Assembly: GCA_023657425.1 (NCBI GenBank)
Contig: JAGTJW010000002.1
Coordinates: 796,431-860,430, forward strand
Source of the DNA: Ideonella sp. WA131b
GTDB lineage: Bacteria > Pseudomonadota > Gammaproteobacteria > Burkholderiales > Burkholderiaceae_C
Direction: 5' to 3'
DNA: 64,000 nucleotides
In this document: piece after piece, positions 1-8,663 of the stretch
How the letters are laid out: the number at the start of each line of letters is the position of its first letter
Position numbering within the stretch: the first letter of the stretch is position 1
Notes under the pieces: generated by a model
The model's input: only the letters and a program-made list of their open reading frames with translations
Told to the model about the DNA's origin: nothing
Database searches by the model: none
Program-made: the position numbers and the translations under genes

Positions 1-460
1 CCTCGTCGACGTCGTTCCGCCGTGCCTGCTCACCCATGGCCTTGAGCTTGAGCGACAGGATCGACAGACGGTCGATGATGCTGCCCGCGGTCTCGCTGTT
101 CAGGCGCGCGCCGGCGGCCACCTGAGCCAGCGGGGCATCGCTGCGCGCGGCGGCCTCGTCGACAACGCCCAAGGCCAGCAGCAGCAACTCGTCGACGCGC
201 TCGGTGGCATCGTTGCGGGCCTGGTTGTACCGGTCGATGGCGCGCTTGTTGGCGGCGATCTCGGCATCGGCCACGGTCGTGCGGCGCGCGAGGTCTTCCT
301 CGGCCCACAGCAGGCAGTTGTTGCGGTGGTTGACCTGGATCCAGCGCCACAACCCGGCCTCGGGCTGCGCCGGTTCGGCCTGCGGCCAGCCCGAGGTGGA
401 CAGCAGCCGGTCGTGAAGGGCCGTGATGTCGGCAGCGGCAAGCGGAGGGGATTGGGGCAT
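1..460 (-). CDS. DUF4254 domain protein (3' end beyond window)
   Basis: The reading frame opens at an ATG (complement 458-460) and stays open to the left edge, giving 153 residues without a stop. The protein begins MPQSPPLAAADITALHD and contains AGLWRWIQVNHRNNCLLW followed by an acidic, basic-rich helical stretch ending near MGEQARRNDVDE at the edge. The histidine/asparagine-rich WIQVNHRNN segment is typical of DUF4254 proteins, whose genes often sit in LPS-core glycosyltransferase clusters. The neighbouring divergent family 9 glycosyltransferase fits that setting. The biochemical function is unknown. The C-terminus lies outside the window. Confidence 0.75.
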   Translation of the reverse strand, partial: MPQSPPLAAADITALHDRLLSTSGWPQAEPAQPEAGLWRWIQVNHRNNCLLWAEEDLARRTTVADAEIAANKRAIDRYNQARNDATERVDELLLLALGVVDEAAARSDAPLAQVAAGARLNSETAGSIIDRLSILSLKLKAMGEQARRNDVDE

Positions 461-513
461 CGGTGCGGTCGGAGGTGGACGGGGGCAGAATCGGCCGCGG
501 ATTATCCCCACCG

Positions 514-1530
514 ATGCCCGCCTCCCCGCATCCCCCGAGCAGCCCCACGACGATCAACAGCGCCCAGCCTCGGCCGCTGATCGTTCGCCTGCGCAACTGG
601 GTAGGTGACGTGACGCTGGCCCTGCCGCTGCTGGAACGCCTGGCCACTGCAGGCTTCGCGCCGGTGCTGGTGGGCAAGGGCTGGGCCCGTGAGCTGCTGG
701 CCGGCACCGGCTGGCCGGTGCACGGCCTGCCCAGGACCGCAAGCGAGCGCGTGGCGCTGCTGCGCCGGCTGCGCGAAGAAGCGCTTTGCGCCCAGCCGGC
801 GTTTCGGCAGGCGCCGGTGCAGGCGCTGTGCCTGCCCGACTCGTTCTCGAGCGCGCTGGAATTGCGCCTCGCCGGGCTGCGCGCCGTGGGCCACGCCTGG
901 GAGGGCCGCCGGCTGCTGCTGGCGCACGCCGTGCCGCGGCCCCGCGCCGTGCACGAGCTGGAGGTCTACTGGCGGCTCGGCCAAGCCTTGCTGGGCACCG
1001 CGGAGCCCCCACCGCCTGCGGTGCGCTTGCGACCCACCGAGACGCAGTTGCGCGAGGCCGCGGCGCTGCGTGCGGCGCATGGCCTGCCCGAGCGTGTGAT
1101 CGTGATCTGCCCGTTCTCGGGCGGCACCTGGAACGGCCAGAGCAAGGACTGGCCGGCGTTCGCCGACTTTGTCGCGCAGCGGCTGCCGTCGCTGGGCTTG
1201 CCCTTCGTGGTGTGCCCGGGCCGGGGTGACGAAGAGCGCCTGGCGCGCGAGCGCTTTGTCGGCGCCACGCTGCTGCCCGACGTCGACCTGGGGGTCTATG
1301 CGGCGCTGCTGGCTTCCAGCGCAGCCATGCTGTCCAACGACACCGGGCCGGCGCACATCGCAGCCGCCGTGGGCACACCGCTGGTGAGTGTGATGGGACC
1401 GAGCGACCCGACGCTGTGGCACCCTTGGGGTCCGGCCTCGCGGGTGTGCGTGCTGGGCGGTCGCGGCAACTGGCCTGACGAGGCCTCGGTGATGGCGGCG
1501 GTGCAGCGCGCAGTCCAGGCGCCACGCTGA
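514..1530 (+). CDS. glycosyltransferase family 9 (heptosyltransferase-like)
   Basis: A 338-residue protein of the ADP-heptose:LPS heptosyltransferase family. It is expected to add a sugar to the lipid A-core or a related glycan at the cytoplasmic face of the inner membrane. Seen directly: an N-terminal RLRNWVGDVTLALPLL segment matching the family's GDxxLxxP acceptor loop, a central CPFSGGTWNGQSKDWP, and NDTGPAHIAAAVGTP near residues 275-289, the nucleotide-sugar site of GT9 enzymes. An upstream in-frame ATG at 463 would add 17 residues overlapping the divergent gene's promoter; the ATG at 514 lies just before the conserved domain and is preferred. The acceptor and sugar cannot be told from sequence alone. 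Confidence 0.85.
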   Translation: MPASPHPPSSPTTINSAQPRPLIVRLRNWVGDVTLALPLLERLATAGFAPVLVGKGWARELLAGTGWPVHGLPRTASERVALLRRLREEALCAQPAFRQAPVQALCLPDSFSSALELRLAGLRAVGHAWEGRRLLLAHAVPRPRAVHELEVYWRLGQALLGTAEPPPPAVRLRPTETQLREAAALRAAHGLPERVIVICPFSGGTWNGQSKDWPAFADFVAQRLPSLGLPFVVCPGRGDEERLARERFVGATLLPDVDLGVYAALLASSAAMLSNDTGPAHIAAAVGTPLVSVMGPSDPTLWHPWGPASRVCVLGGRGNWPDEASVMAAVQRAVQAPR

Positions 1531-1564
1531 CGCGCCACGGCCGCGCCACCGGCCCGCCATCACA

Positions 1565-1630
1565 GGGCGCCCCCGCGTGGGGGACGGCCAGCCACCCCCG
1601 GCGGCGGTTCCCCCGGCGGGCCCCGCCGTG
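1565..1630. repeat. GC-rich intergenic palindrome
   Basis: A C- and G-run rich stretch (GGCGCCCCCGCGTGGGGG followed by further C5/G5 runs) in the gap between the glycosyltransferase and the ComEA-like gene. It resembles the C/G-run intergenic repeats common in Burkholderiales and is similar in style to those at 21199-21254 and 48315-48400. It could fold into hairpins and end the upstream transcript, but has no T-tract. Confidence 0.35.
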
Positions 1631-1758
1631 AGGGAATGACGCACCAGGCTGGCCTCGAAAAACTGTCTCTCATCCCGACGCAGCAGCCCGCAGGGCCTTG
1701 CGGCGGGAGACCGAAGCCTCACGACCTATCGTCCCCTATCCCTCACAGGAGAACCCCC

Positions 1759-2133
1759 ATGATTCGCAGCTTCCTCGCCGCCGTCGCCGCTCTCGCCCTA
1801 GGCTCACCGTTGTTGGCCCAGGCCACAGACGTGAATCGTGCCTCGCAGGCCGAGCTCGAATCCGTCAAGGGCATCGGACCGGGTCTGTCGGGCAAGATCC
1901 TCAAGGCCCGCGAGGCCGGCAGCTTCAAGAATTGGGCCGACTTCGTGGACCGGGTCGGCGGCGTCGGTGCCGGAAACGCCGCCAGACTGTCGGCCAACGG
2001 GCTGACGGTGGGCGGCACGGCCTTCGACGCCCGCGCGATACCGGCCAAGCCGGGGAACGCCGAGAAGGCCGAGAAGGCCGAAAAGCCGGCCAAGGCCGCC
2101 GAGAAGCCCACCAGCAAGGCTGCCCCAACCTGA
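1759..2133 (+). CDS. secreted ComEA-like helix-hairpin-helix protein
   Basis: A 124-residue exported protein. Residues 1-22 form a signal peptide (basic start, hydrophobic core, LLAQA end). Residues 24-85 hold two helix-hairpin-helix motifs (VNRASQAELESVKGIG and RVGGVGAGNAARLSANG), the fold that binds DNA backbone in ComEA. The tail from about 95 is a Lys/Ala/Glu/Pro repeat. ComEA proteins capture DNA in the periplasm during competence; that role is inferred from the family. The start is set by CAGGAGA (1746-1752) spaced 6 bases before the ATG at 1759, so the longer open frame from 1636 is not used. Confidence 0.85.
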   Translation: MIRSFLAAVAALALGSPLLAQATDVNRASQAELESVKGIGPGLSGKILKAREAGSFKNWADFVDRVGGVGAGNAARLSANGLTVGGTAFDARAIPAKPGNAEKAEKAEKPAKAAEKPTSKAAPT

Positions 2134-2144
2134 ACCGGCGTGGC

Positions 2145-3410
2145 CTAGGGCAACACGATGTCCGGCCCGCCGCGCAGCGTGCGGGCCGGCGCCGTATCCC
2201 AGCCGAAGAAGCGCAGCACCTCGTCCTGGCGTGCCAACGTATCGGTCTCGCCCAGGGCGATCAGCTCGCGCGTGAACGGCGCCTCGAACAGCAGGTAACT
2301 GGCCAGCGCCGCGCCCTGCACGCCCGTCGTGGCGGCATCGCCTGTTGCCTGGGCACCGGATGTGCCCACGCCCACGCCGCGCAGCAACGAACGCACCGGC
2401 AGCGGCAACGCATGCAGATGGCGCGCCGCAATGTCGTCGATGCGCTGGCTCGGGGAGATCACGAGCGCTTCGAGGGGCCGCAACTCGCTGTCGGCCAACG
2501 CCGAATCCGGCAGCAGCGCCAACGTACGATTGATGCGCCGCATGCGCTCAACGTCCACCGCCAGCGCGTCGAGAAAAATGCTCGACATCGCATGCCCCGC
2601 GATCTGCGCCAGGTTGGGGTAGCCGCCGGCCTCGACGACGCGGCCGGCCGGCTCCTGCATGCGGCCTGCACCAATGATCACCAGGCGTTGCGCTCCCAGG
2701 TGGATGGCCGGCGACAGCGGCGCTGTTTGCCGCATGGATCCGTCGCCGAACCAGCCAGGCTGCCCGCCGGCCTGCAGGCTGACCGACGGGAACACGAAAG
2801 GGATCGCCGAGCTCGCCAGCAGGTGCCCGTAGCCGATGCGTTGCGGCACCGCCAGGCGCTGCGAACGCATCCAGGGTGCCACCGGCACGGCGGCGTCGAA
2901 GAAAGTCACGTGTTCGCCGCTGGTGTAGCTCGAGGCCGTGACGGCCCAGGCGCTGAGGTAGCCCTCGGACAGCATCACCGGCACCCGCGCAAGCGGCACC
3001 AGCCGCTGCAGCAGCGCGGCCAGTGGACGGTTGTCAAGCAAGGAGAGCGGCCGGGACAGGCGCCAGCGCGCGATCAGCCACCCCATCGACAGCATCGTCA
3101 GCCACTGCGCCCCAGAGCGGATGACCCCCAGGGAGTCGGCCCGATACACCTGCTCGGCCGCGAAGTTCTGCCAAACCTTGGCCAGCACCTCCACCGCACC
3201 CTCGAACCGATCGGCATGGGCCGCCAGCGCCGCCGCGTTGATGGCGCCGGCCGAGGTGCCGACGATGATGCCAAAGGGGTTGCCCAGCTGCGCGCGCGGG
3301 CCCAGGGCGCCGCGGCGGAGGTGCACCAGCGCACGCAGCACGCCCACCTGATAGGCGGCACGCGCGCCACCGCCGCTCAACACCAGTGCGGTCAGCGGGG
3401 TTTCGTGCAT
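2145..3410 (-). CDS. patatin-like phospholipase
   Basis: A 421-residue patatin-family acyl hydrolase. Visible are the glycine-rich oxyanion motif GGGARAAYQVG (residues 13-23), the nucleophile elbow GTSAG with Ser53, and FGDGS with Asp223 as the second member of the Ser-Asp dyad (DGS rather than the commoner DGG/DGA). The family cleaves acyl chains from phospholipids or related lipids. No signal peptide is seen, so a cytoplasmic or membrane-associated location is likely. The extra 150-odd C-terminal residues, with ISPSQRIDDIAARHL, are typical of the larger bacterial patatins. It converges on the ComEA-like gene with an 11-base gap. Confidence 0.88.
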   Translation of the reverse strand: MHETPLTALVLSGGGARAAYQVGVLRALVHLRRGALGPRAQLGNPFGIIVGTSAGAINAAALAAHADRFEGAVEVLAKVWQNFAAEQVYRADSLGVIRSGAQWLTMLSMGWLIARWRLSRPLSLLDNRPLAALLQRLVPLARVPVMLSEGYLSAWAVTASSYTSGEHVTFFDAAVPVAPWMRSQRLAVPQRIGYGHLLASSAIPFVFPSVSLQAGGQPGWFGDGSMRQTAPLSPAIHLGAQRLVIIGAGRMQEPAGRVVEAGGYPNLAQIAGHAMSSIFLDALAVDVERMRRINRTLALLPDSALADSELRPLEALVISPSQRIDDIAARHLHALPLPVRSLLRGVGVGTSGAQATGDAATTGVQGAALASYLLFEAPFTRELIALGETDTLARQDEVLRFFGWDTAPARTLRGGPDIVLP

Positions 3411-3521
3411 GGGAACACCTTAGCCCCGGCGCCGGGCATGCGTCAGCTGTTCTTGCCCTGAGGGCCCCGGGCAGGCACAGGGCCGACGCCGACGGACGCC
3501 TTGTGCAGCCTCATCGGGCCA

Positions 3522-6500
3522 TCACTCGTAGACGACCTGCGCCGCACCGCCGTGCGCGATGCTGCGCCAGCGGCCCAGCGCCTCGTCGCAAGGCCAGAAG
3601 CGCACGTCGTCGCCGAGCTCGAGTTCGCCGACGGCTCCGGGGCGGTGCAGCCTCAGGCGGATGGCCAGGCCCCGCAGCAGCTCGCCGTGTTCCGTCTCCT
3701 CGCGACGGGCGGGCCAGAGCTTGAGCACGTCGGCCACCGGCGGCATCCCTCCATTGAGCGCCACCGCCAGATGCTTGCCGAAGCGGGCGCGGGCCGCCGG
3801 CAGGTCCCAGGCGTTGCTGATGTTCAGCCGCAGGCCGCCACTGAAGCGGTCGGGCTGCACCTTGCCTTGCACCACCAGCAGCTGGTCTTCGGCGGCCCAC
3901 GCGCGGCGGGGCTCGAACAGCTCGTCAGGCGCGACGGCCTCGATGCTCTCGCTGCCGTCGTCGAGCTTGAAGATCAGCACCTTGCCGCGCTGGCCGTTGA
4001 CGCTGCGCGGATCGGTCACGATGCCCGCCAGCAATTGCGGCTCGCGGCTGTCCACCAGGCTGGCGATCGGCGTCCTGACGAAGCGGCGCACCTCGTCGGC
4101 GAAGGCATCGAACAGGTGGCCGCTCAGGTAGAAGCCCACCGCTGTCTTCTCCTGGATCAGCTTCTCGTGCAGCGACCACGGCGCCACGGCCGCCAGTGCG
4201 GGCTCCTGCGTCGACGAGCCGTGCGCGTCGCCGCCGTCGAAGTCGAACAGGCCACCCTGCAGGGCGTTGGCCTGCTGCGTGTCGGCCCAGTCGAAAGCCA
4301 GGCCCACGCTGGCCAGCGTGGCCGCGCGGTCGGGATGCAGCGCATCGAAGGCGCCGGCCTTGACCAGCGCCTCCACGGCACGCTTGTTGACAGCCTTGCG
4401 GTCGACACGGGCGCAAAAGTCGAACAGGCTCCGGAACGGCCCGCTGCCTTCGCCCTGATGCGAGCCCAATCCCTCGCGCACCGCGACGATGGCTTCGATG
4501 GCCCCGGCGCCCGTGCCCTTGACGGCGGCCAGGCCGTAACGCACCACGGTGTCGGCCACCGGCTCGAAGCGCGCCGTGCCGCGGTTGATGCACGGCGGCT
4601 CGAAGCGGATGCCGGCCAGCAGCGCATCGGCCAGCAGCACCTTGAGCTTGTCGGTGTTGTCGGCTTCGATCGTCATGTTCGCGGCGTAGAACTCCGCCGC
4701 GCAGTGCACCTTGATCCAGGCCGTGTGATAGGCCAGCAGCGAGTAGGCCGCGGCGTGGCTTTTGTTGAAGCCGTAGCCCGCGAACTTCTCCATCAGGTCG
4801 AAGACCTCGTCGGCCTTGGCCTCGGCGATGCCCTTGGCGAGTGCGCCTTCGCGGAAGGTGATGCGCTGCTTGGCCATCTCCTCCGGCTTCTTTTTGCCCA
4901 TGGCGCGGCGCAGCAGGTCGGCGCCGCCCAGCGAGTAGCCGCCCAGCACCTGCGCGGCCTGCATCACCTGCTCCTGGTAGACGAAGATGCCGTAGGTCTC
5001 GGCCAGCACGGGCTCCAGCAGCGGGTGCGGGTAGGCGATCTCTTCCTTGCCGTTCTTGCGCGCGCAAAAGCTCGGGATGTTCTCCATCGGGCCGGGGCGG
5101 AACATGGCGTTGAGCGCGATCAGGTCTTCCAGCCGCGTCGGCCGCGCCTCGCGCAGCATGCCCTGCATGCCGCGGCTTTCAAACTGGAACACGGCCTCGG
5201 TGCGCCCCTCGCTGAAGAGGCGGTAGACCTGCGGGTCGTCCAGCGTCAGCGCCTCGTAGCTGAAGTCGGCGCGGTTCGGTCGCCGGGCGCGGATGAAGTC
5301 CTTGGCGAGCTCCAGGATCGTCAGCGTGGCCAGGCCCAGGAAGTCGAACTTCACCAGGCCGATGGCCTCGACGTCGTCCTTGTCGTACTGGCTGACCGCG
5401 CTGTCGCTGCCGGGCTGCTGATACAGCGGGCAGAAGTCGGTGATCTTGCCCGGCGCGATCAGCACGCCGCCGGCATGCATGCCGACGTTGCGCACCAGAC
5501 CCTCCACGCGCACGGCCAGGCTCAGCAGCTCCGCCACCTCCTCCTCGGCCTTCTCTCGCTGCTCGAGCTCGGGCACCTCGTCGCGCACGTAGATCAGGCC
5601 GCCGTCCTTCTTCGCAGGGTCCTCGGGCGGCCGCGCCAGGGTGTAGGTCTTGCCGGGCAGACCGGGCACCAGCTTGGCCACGCTGTCCACGTGGCCGTAG
5701 CCCATGCCCAGCACGCGCCCGACGTCGCGCAGCGCGGCCTTGGTCGCCAGCGTGCCGAAGGTGGCGATCTGGCTCACGGCCTCGCGACCGTACTTGTCCT
5801 TCACGTAATCGATGACGCGGTCGCGGTTGGCCTGGCAGAAGTCGATGTCGAAGTCGGGCATCGACACACGCTCGGGGTTCAGGAAGCGCTCGAACAGCAG
5901 TTGGTACTGCAACGGGTCCAGATCCGTGATGAAGAGGGCATAGGCCACCAGCGAGCCTGCGCCCGAGCCGCGGCCCGGGCCCACCGGGCAGCCGTTCTGC
6001 TTGGCCCAGACAATGAAGTCCGAGACGATGAGGAAGTAGCCTGGGAAGCCCATCTTCACGATGGTGGCCAGCTCGAACTCCAGCCGTTCCAGGTAGCGCG
6101 GGCGCTCGGCGGTGCGCCGCGCGGGGTCGGGGTAGAGGGCCGCGAGGCGCTGCGCCAGGCCCTGGTGACTGGCCTGACGGAAGTAGGCCTCCAGCGGCAA
6201 GGGTACGCCGTCGACCACGGGCGTCGGAAAGTCGGGCAACTGCGGCTTGCCCAGCACCAGCGCCAGGTTGCAGCGCTGCGCGATCACCTCGGTGTGGGCG
6301 ATGGCGCTGGGCAAATCGGCGAACAGCTCGCGCATCTGCGCCTGCGTCTTGAAGTGCTGCTCGCGGCTGAAGCGCTTGACGCGCCGCGGATTGGCCAGCG
6401 TCTCGCCCTCGGCGATGCACACGCGGGCCTCGTGGGCGTCGAAGTCGTCCGGCTGCAGGAACTGCACCGGGTGGGTGGCGACCACCGGCAACTGCAGCCG

Positions 6501-7064
6501 CACGGCCAGCGCCACGGCCGCGCGCACGTGGGCCTCGTTGCCGGGCAGGCCGGCCCGTTGAAGCTCAAGAAAGAAGCGCCCCGGAAACAGCCCCGCCAGC
6601 CGCTCGGCCAGCTCCGCCGCGCGCTCGGCCTCGCCGGCCAACAGCGCCTGACCCACGGCGCCGCCGTCGGCCCCGGACAACGCGATCAGCCCGCTCCCCC
6701 GCTCGGCAAGCCAGTCCCACGTGAGCAGGGCCTGGTTGCGCTGCACGTTGCGCACCCAGGCGCGCGCCAGCAGCTCGCAGAGGTTGAGGTAACCGGCGCT
6801 GTCTTGCACCAACAGCAGCAGCCGGCTGGGCAGTTTGTCGGCGCCCAGGGCGCTTTCGAGCCAGACGTCGGCGCCGAGCAGCGGCTTGACACCCTGGCCT
6901 CGGCAGGCGTTGTAGAACTTGACGGCGCCGAAGAGGTTGCCGATGTCGGTGATGGCGCAGGCGCCCTGCCCGTCGGCCCGCGCCGCGGCGGCCAGCGCAT
7001 CGATGCGCAGCATGCCGTCGACGACGGAGTACTCGGTGTGGGTGCGCAGGTGGACAAAGTTCAT
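3522..7064 (-). CDS. dnaE: DNA polymerase III subunit alpha
   Basis: The replicative polymerase catalytic subunit, 1180 residues from MNFVHLRTHTEYSVVDG. Domains in order: N-terminal PHP domain (HLRTHTEYS, residues 5-13; ATHPVQF near 197), palm with the catalytic PDFDIDF (403-409, Asp404 and Asp406), fingers (GYGFNKSHAAAYSLLAYHT), beta-clamp binding region, and a C-terminal OB fold (LLAGIVTDPRSVNGQRGK). Length matches proteobacterial DnaE. An alternative ATG nine bases upstream (7073) adds MPA; the much longer open frame to 7208 runs into non-coding sequence. No clear Shine-Dalgarno precedes either ATG. Confidence 0.96.
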   Translation of the reverse strand: MNFVHLRTHTEYSVVDGMLRIDALAAAARADGQGACAITDIGNLFGAVKFYNACRGQGVKPLLGADVWLESALGADKLPSRLLLLVQDSAGYLNLCELLARAWVRNVQRNQALLTWDWLAERGSGLIALSGADGGAVGQALLAGEAERAAELAERLAGLFPGRFFLELQRAGLPGNEAHVRAAVALAVRLQLPVVATHPVQFLQPDDFDAHEARVCIAEGETLANPRRVKRFSREQHFKTQAQMRELFADLPSAIAHTEVIAQRCNLALVLGKPQLPDFPTPVVDGVPLPLEAYFRQASHQGLAQRLAALYPDPARRTAERPRYLERLEFELATIVKMGFPGYFLIVSDFIVWAKQNGCPVGPGRGSGAGSLVAYALFITDLDPLQYQLLFERFLNPERVSMPDFDIDFCQANRDRVIDYVKDKYGREAVSQIATFGTLATKAALRDVGRVLGMGYGHVDSVAKLVPGLPGKTYTLARPPEDPAKKDGGLIYVRDEVPELEQREKAEEEVAELLSLAVRVEGLVRNVGMHAGGVLIAPGKITDFCPLYQQPGSDSAVSQYDKDDVEAIGLVKFDFLGLATLTILELAKDFIRARRPNRADFSYEALTLDDPQVYRLFSEGRTEAVFQFESRGMQGMLREARPTRLEDLIALNAMFRPGPMENIPSFCARKNGKEEIAYPHPLLEPVLAETYGIFVYQEQVMQAAQVLGGYSLGGADLLRRAMGKKKPEEMAKQRITFREGALAKGIAEAKADEVFDLMEKFAGYGFNKSHAAAYSLLAYHTAWIKVHCAAEFYAANMTIEADNTDKLKVLLADALLAGIRFEPPCINRGTARFEPVADTVVRYGLAAVKGTGAGAIEAIVAVREGLGSHQGEGSGPFRSLFDFCARVDRKAVNKRAVEALVKAGAFDALHPDRAATLASVGLAFDWADTQQANALQGGLFDFDGGDAHGSSTQEPALAAVAPWSLHEKLIQEKTAVGFYLSGHLFDAFADEVRRFVRTPIASLVDSREPQLLAGIVTDPRSVNGQRGKVLIFKLDDGSESIEAVAPDELFEPRRAWAAEDQLLVVQGKVQPDRFSGGLRLNISNAWDLPAARARFGKHLAVALNGGMPPVADVLKLWPARREETEHGELLRGLAIRLRLHRPGAVGELELGDDVRFWPCDEALGRWRSIAHGGAAQVVYE

Positions 7065-7250
7065 GGCGGGCATCGTATCAACCGGGCGTGCGGCGGCCGA
7101 TGGCGGCGCCACCCGAACGCCCGGGTCGCGCTTCGAAGACGGCCCGGCGCGCGGCACGGTGCTCATCACCACCGTGGGCCTGCACGACGCCAGCGGCACG
7201 GGCGTCACCCCGGCGAGCTGATGCCGCCAGCCCTGAAGCGGCGCGCCGCT

Positions 7251-8201
7251 TCAGCCGGCCAGGGTGGCAGGGTCGACGTTGGCGCCGCACACCACGAGCA
7301 GCACCCGCTCACCCGGCGCGGCTCGCACCAGGCCGGCCTGCAGCGCGGCCAGCGGCAGCGCGGCGGCGGGCTCCACGGCCAGCCGCAGCTCCTGCCAAAG
7401 ACACTGCTGGGCGGCGCGGATGGCGGCCTCGGGCACGAGGTGACTGGCCACGCCGTGGCGCTGCACCAGGCCCCAGGCAATGTCGCCCATGCGACGGGCG
7501 CCCAACGCATCGGCCGCGAGGCCGCCGACATCCACGTCCACCGGCTCTCCTGCTGCCAGCGCAGCGTGCAGGGTGGGCGAACCGACGGGCTCGAGGGCGT
7601 CGATGGGGCAGAGCCCACCCCAGTGCGCGAGCAGTCCGCCCAGCAGGCCGCCGCCGCCGACGCTGACGAGCACGCGCCCGGGCAGGCCGGCCTCGGCCTC
7701 GACCTCGGCGGCCAGGGTGCCTGCGCCGGCCACGACCTCGGGCTGATCGTAGGCGTGCAGCAGCAGCGCGCCGGTCTGCGCCTGGCGTGCCAGACTCGCG
7801 GCCAGGGCCTCGGCGTAGGCCGCGCCACCCACCACCAGCGCTGCGCCGCGGGCACGCAGCGCGGCGCGCTTGGCTTCGCTGGTGAGCTCGGGCACAAAGA
7901 CCTCGCAGCGCACACCCAGCGCCTGGGCCGCCGCAGCGGCGGCGATGCCGGCGTTGCCGCCGGAGGCGATGACGACGCCGGCTGCGGGCACCGCGTGGGC
8001 CCGCAGCCGGTTGAACATGCCGCGGGCCTTGAAGCTGCCGCCGCGCTGCAGGTGCTCCAGCTTGATCCACAGCTCAGCGCCGCCGGCCAGGCCCAGCGAG
8101 GCCGCTGGCAGCTTCATGAGGGGCGTGTGACGCACGTCGCCCGCGATGCGCTGGGCGGCGCTGGCGACCGAGCTGCGGTCGGGCAAGACGTTGAAGGCCA
8201 C
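7251..8201 (-). CDS. PLP-dependent threonine/serine dehydratase-like enzyme
   Basis: A 316-residue fold-type II PLP enzyme. The cofactor lysine is Lys58 in GGSFKARGM. The substrate loop reads SGGNAGIA where classical dehydratases have SSGNHGQG, and GGGGLLGG is the phosphate-binding glycine loop. There is no C-terminal ACT domain, so it is a short catabolic-type or side-reaction enzyme and probably not allosteric IlvA. The reaction would be deamination of a hydroxy amino acid to a keto acid, but the altered substrate loop leaves the substrate open. Its upstream region is occupied by the inverted repeat at 8211-8377. Confidence 0.82.
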   Translation of the reverse strand: MAFNVLPDRSSVASAAQRIAGDVRHTPLMKLPAASLGLAGGAELWIKLEHLQRGGSFKARGMFNRLRAHAVPAAGVVIASGGNAGIAAAAAAQALGVRCEVFVPELTSEAKRAALRARGAALVVGGAAYAEALAASLARQAQTGALLLHAYDQPEVVAGAGTLAAEVEAEAGLPGRVLVSVGGGGLLGGLLAHWGGLCPIDALEPVGSPTLHAALAAGEPVDVDVGGLAADALGARRMGDIAWGLVQRHGVASHLVPEAAIRAAQQCLWQELRLAVEPAAALPLAALQAGLVRAAPGERVLLVVCGANVDPATLAG

Positions 8202-8210
8202 GGTGCGATG

Positions 8211-8377
8211 CTAGGAGCGTGGGCGGCAGAAATCCAGCCCCGCGCCGGGGCGGCCAAAGCCGCTGGCGGGTGTTGCGCCGCTGGCGCGGGCGTCAAGCCC
8301 GCGCTGCGCGACGCGCCTGCGCCAGTGGCTTTGGCCGCCCCGGCGCGGGGCTGGATTTCTGCCGCCCTCGCTCCTAG
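8211..8377. repeat. 167-bp nested inverted repeat
   Basis: Arms 8211-8268 and 8320-8377 are inverted copies matching over 58 positions with two differences. Both ends read CTAGGAGCG inward, and the spacer holds a further hairpin, GCGCGGGC-GTCAA-GCCCGCGC. It begins 9 bases upstream of the start codon of the minus-strand dehydratase gene, so it would lie in that gene's leader. The 15-base end sequence recurs at 15553. It looks like a mobile or REP-like palindrome, not a simple terminator, since it is far too long and lacks a T-tract. Confidence 0.85.
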
Positions 8378-8663
8378 TCCAGTGAGGGTCTGTTGAGCGA
8401 CCCCAGGGCACCAGGCCCTGACCCGATCGAGCCAGGGTACGCGACGGTCCTCGGGCTCGGTCTCAAGCGGACAGCCATGGCCCCGCCACACACTCGGTGG
8501 GCAGCAGCACGGGCAGGTCCTGGTTGGAAGGGGCGCTGAAACGTCCAGCGCAGGTTCTGCGCCTGCTGTGCCGGCCAGACGCTCGTGCGCCCGGACCGGG
8601 CCAGCCCCGTCAGCGGCGCTTCTGGTTCATCCGCCGCCGAACACTGCACTAGAGTCGTCCCCC
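8378..8663. other. non-coding gap upstream of the argE-like gene
   Basis: No gene, RNA or convincing promoter could be recognised here. Open frames crossing it lack ribosome-binding sites and family motifs. The argE-like gene starts at the end of this stretch. Confidence 0.5.

Noticed and set aside
7074..7250. Plus-strand frame ending ITTVGLHDASGTGVTPAS
   Set aside because: Looks briefly protein-like but overlaps the dnaE start and has no recognisable family or start signal.
3501..8396. A very long plus-strand open frame (over 1600 codons) opposite dnaE and the dehydratase gene
   Set aside because: It is antisense to two clearly conserved genes, has no family motifs and an unnatural composition rich in Arg, Gln, His, Ala and Leu; it arises from high third-position GC.
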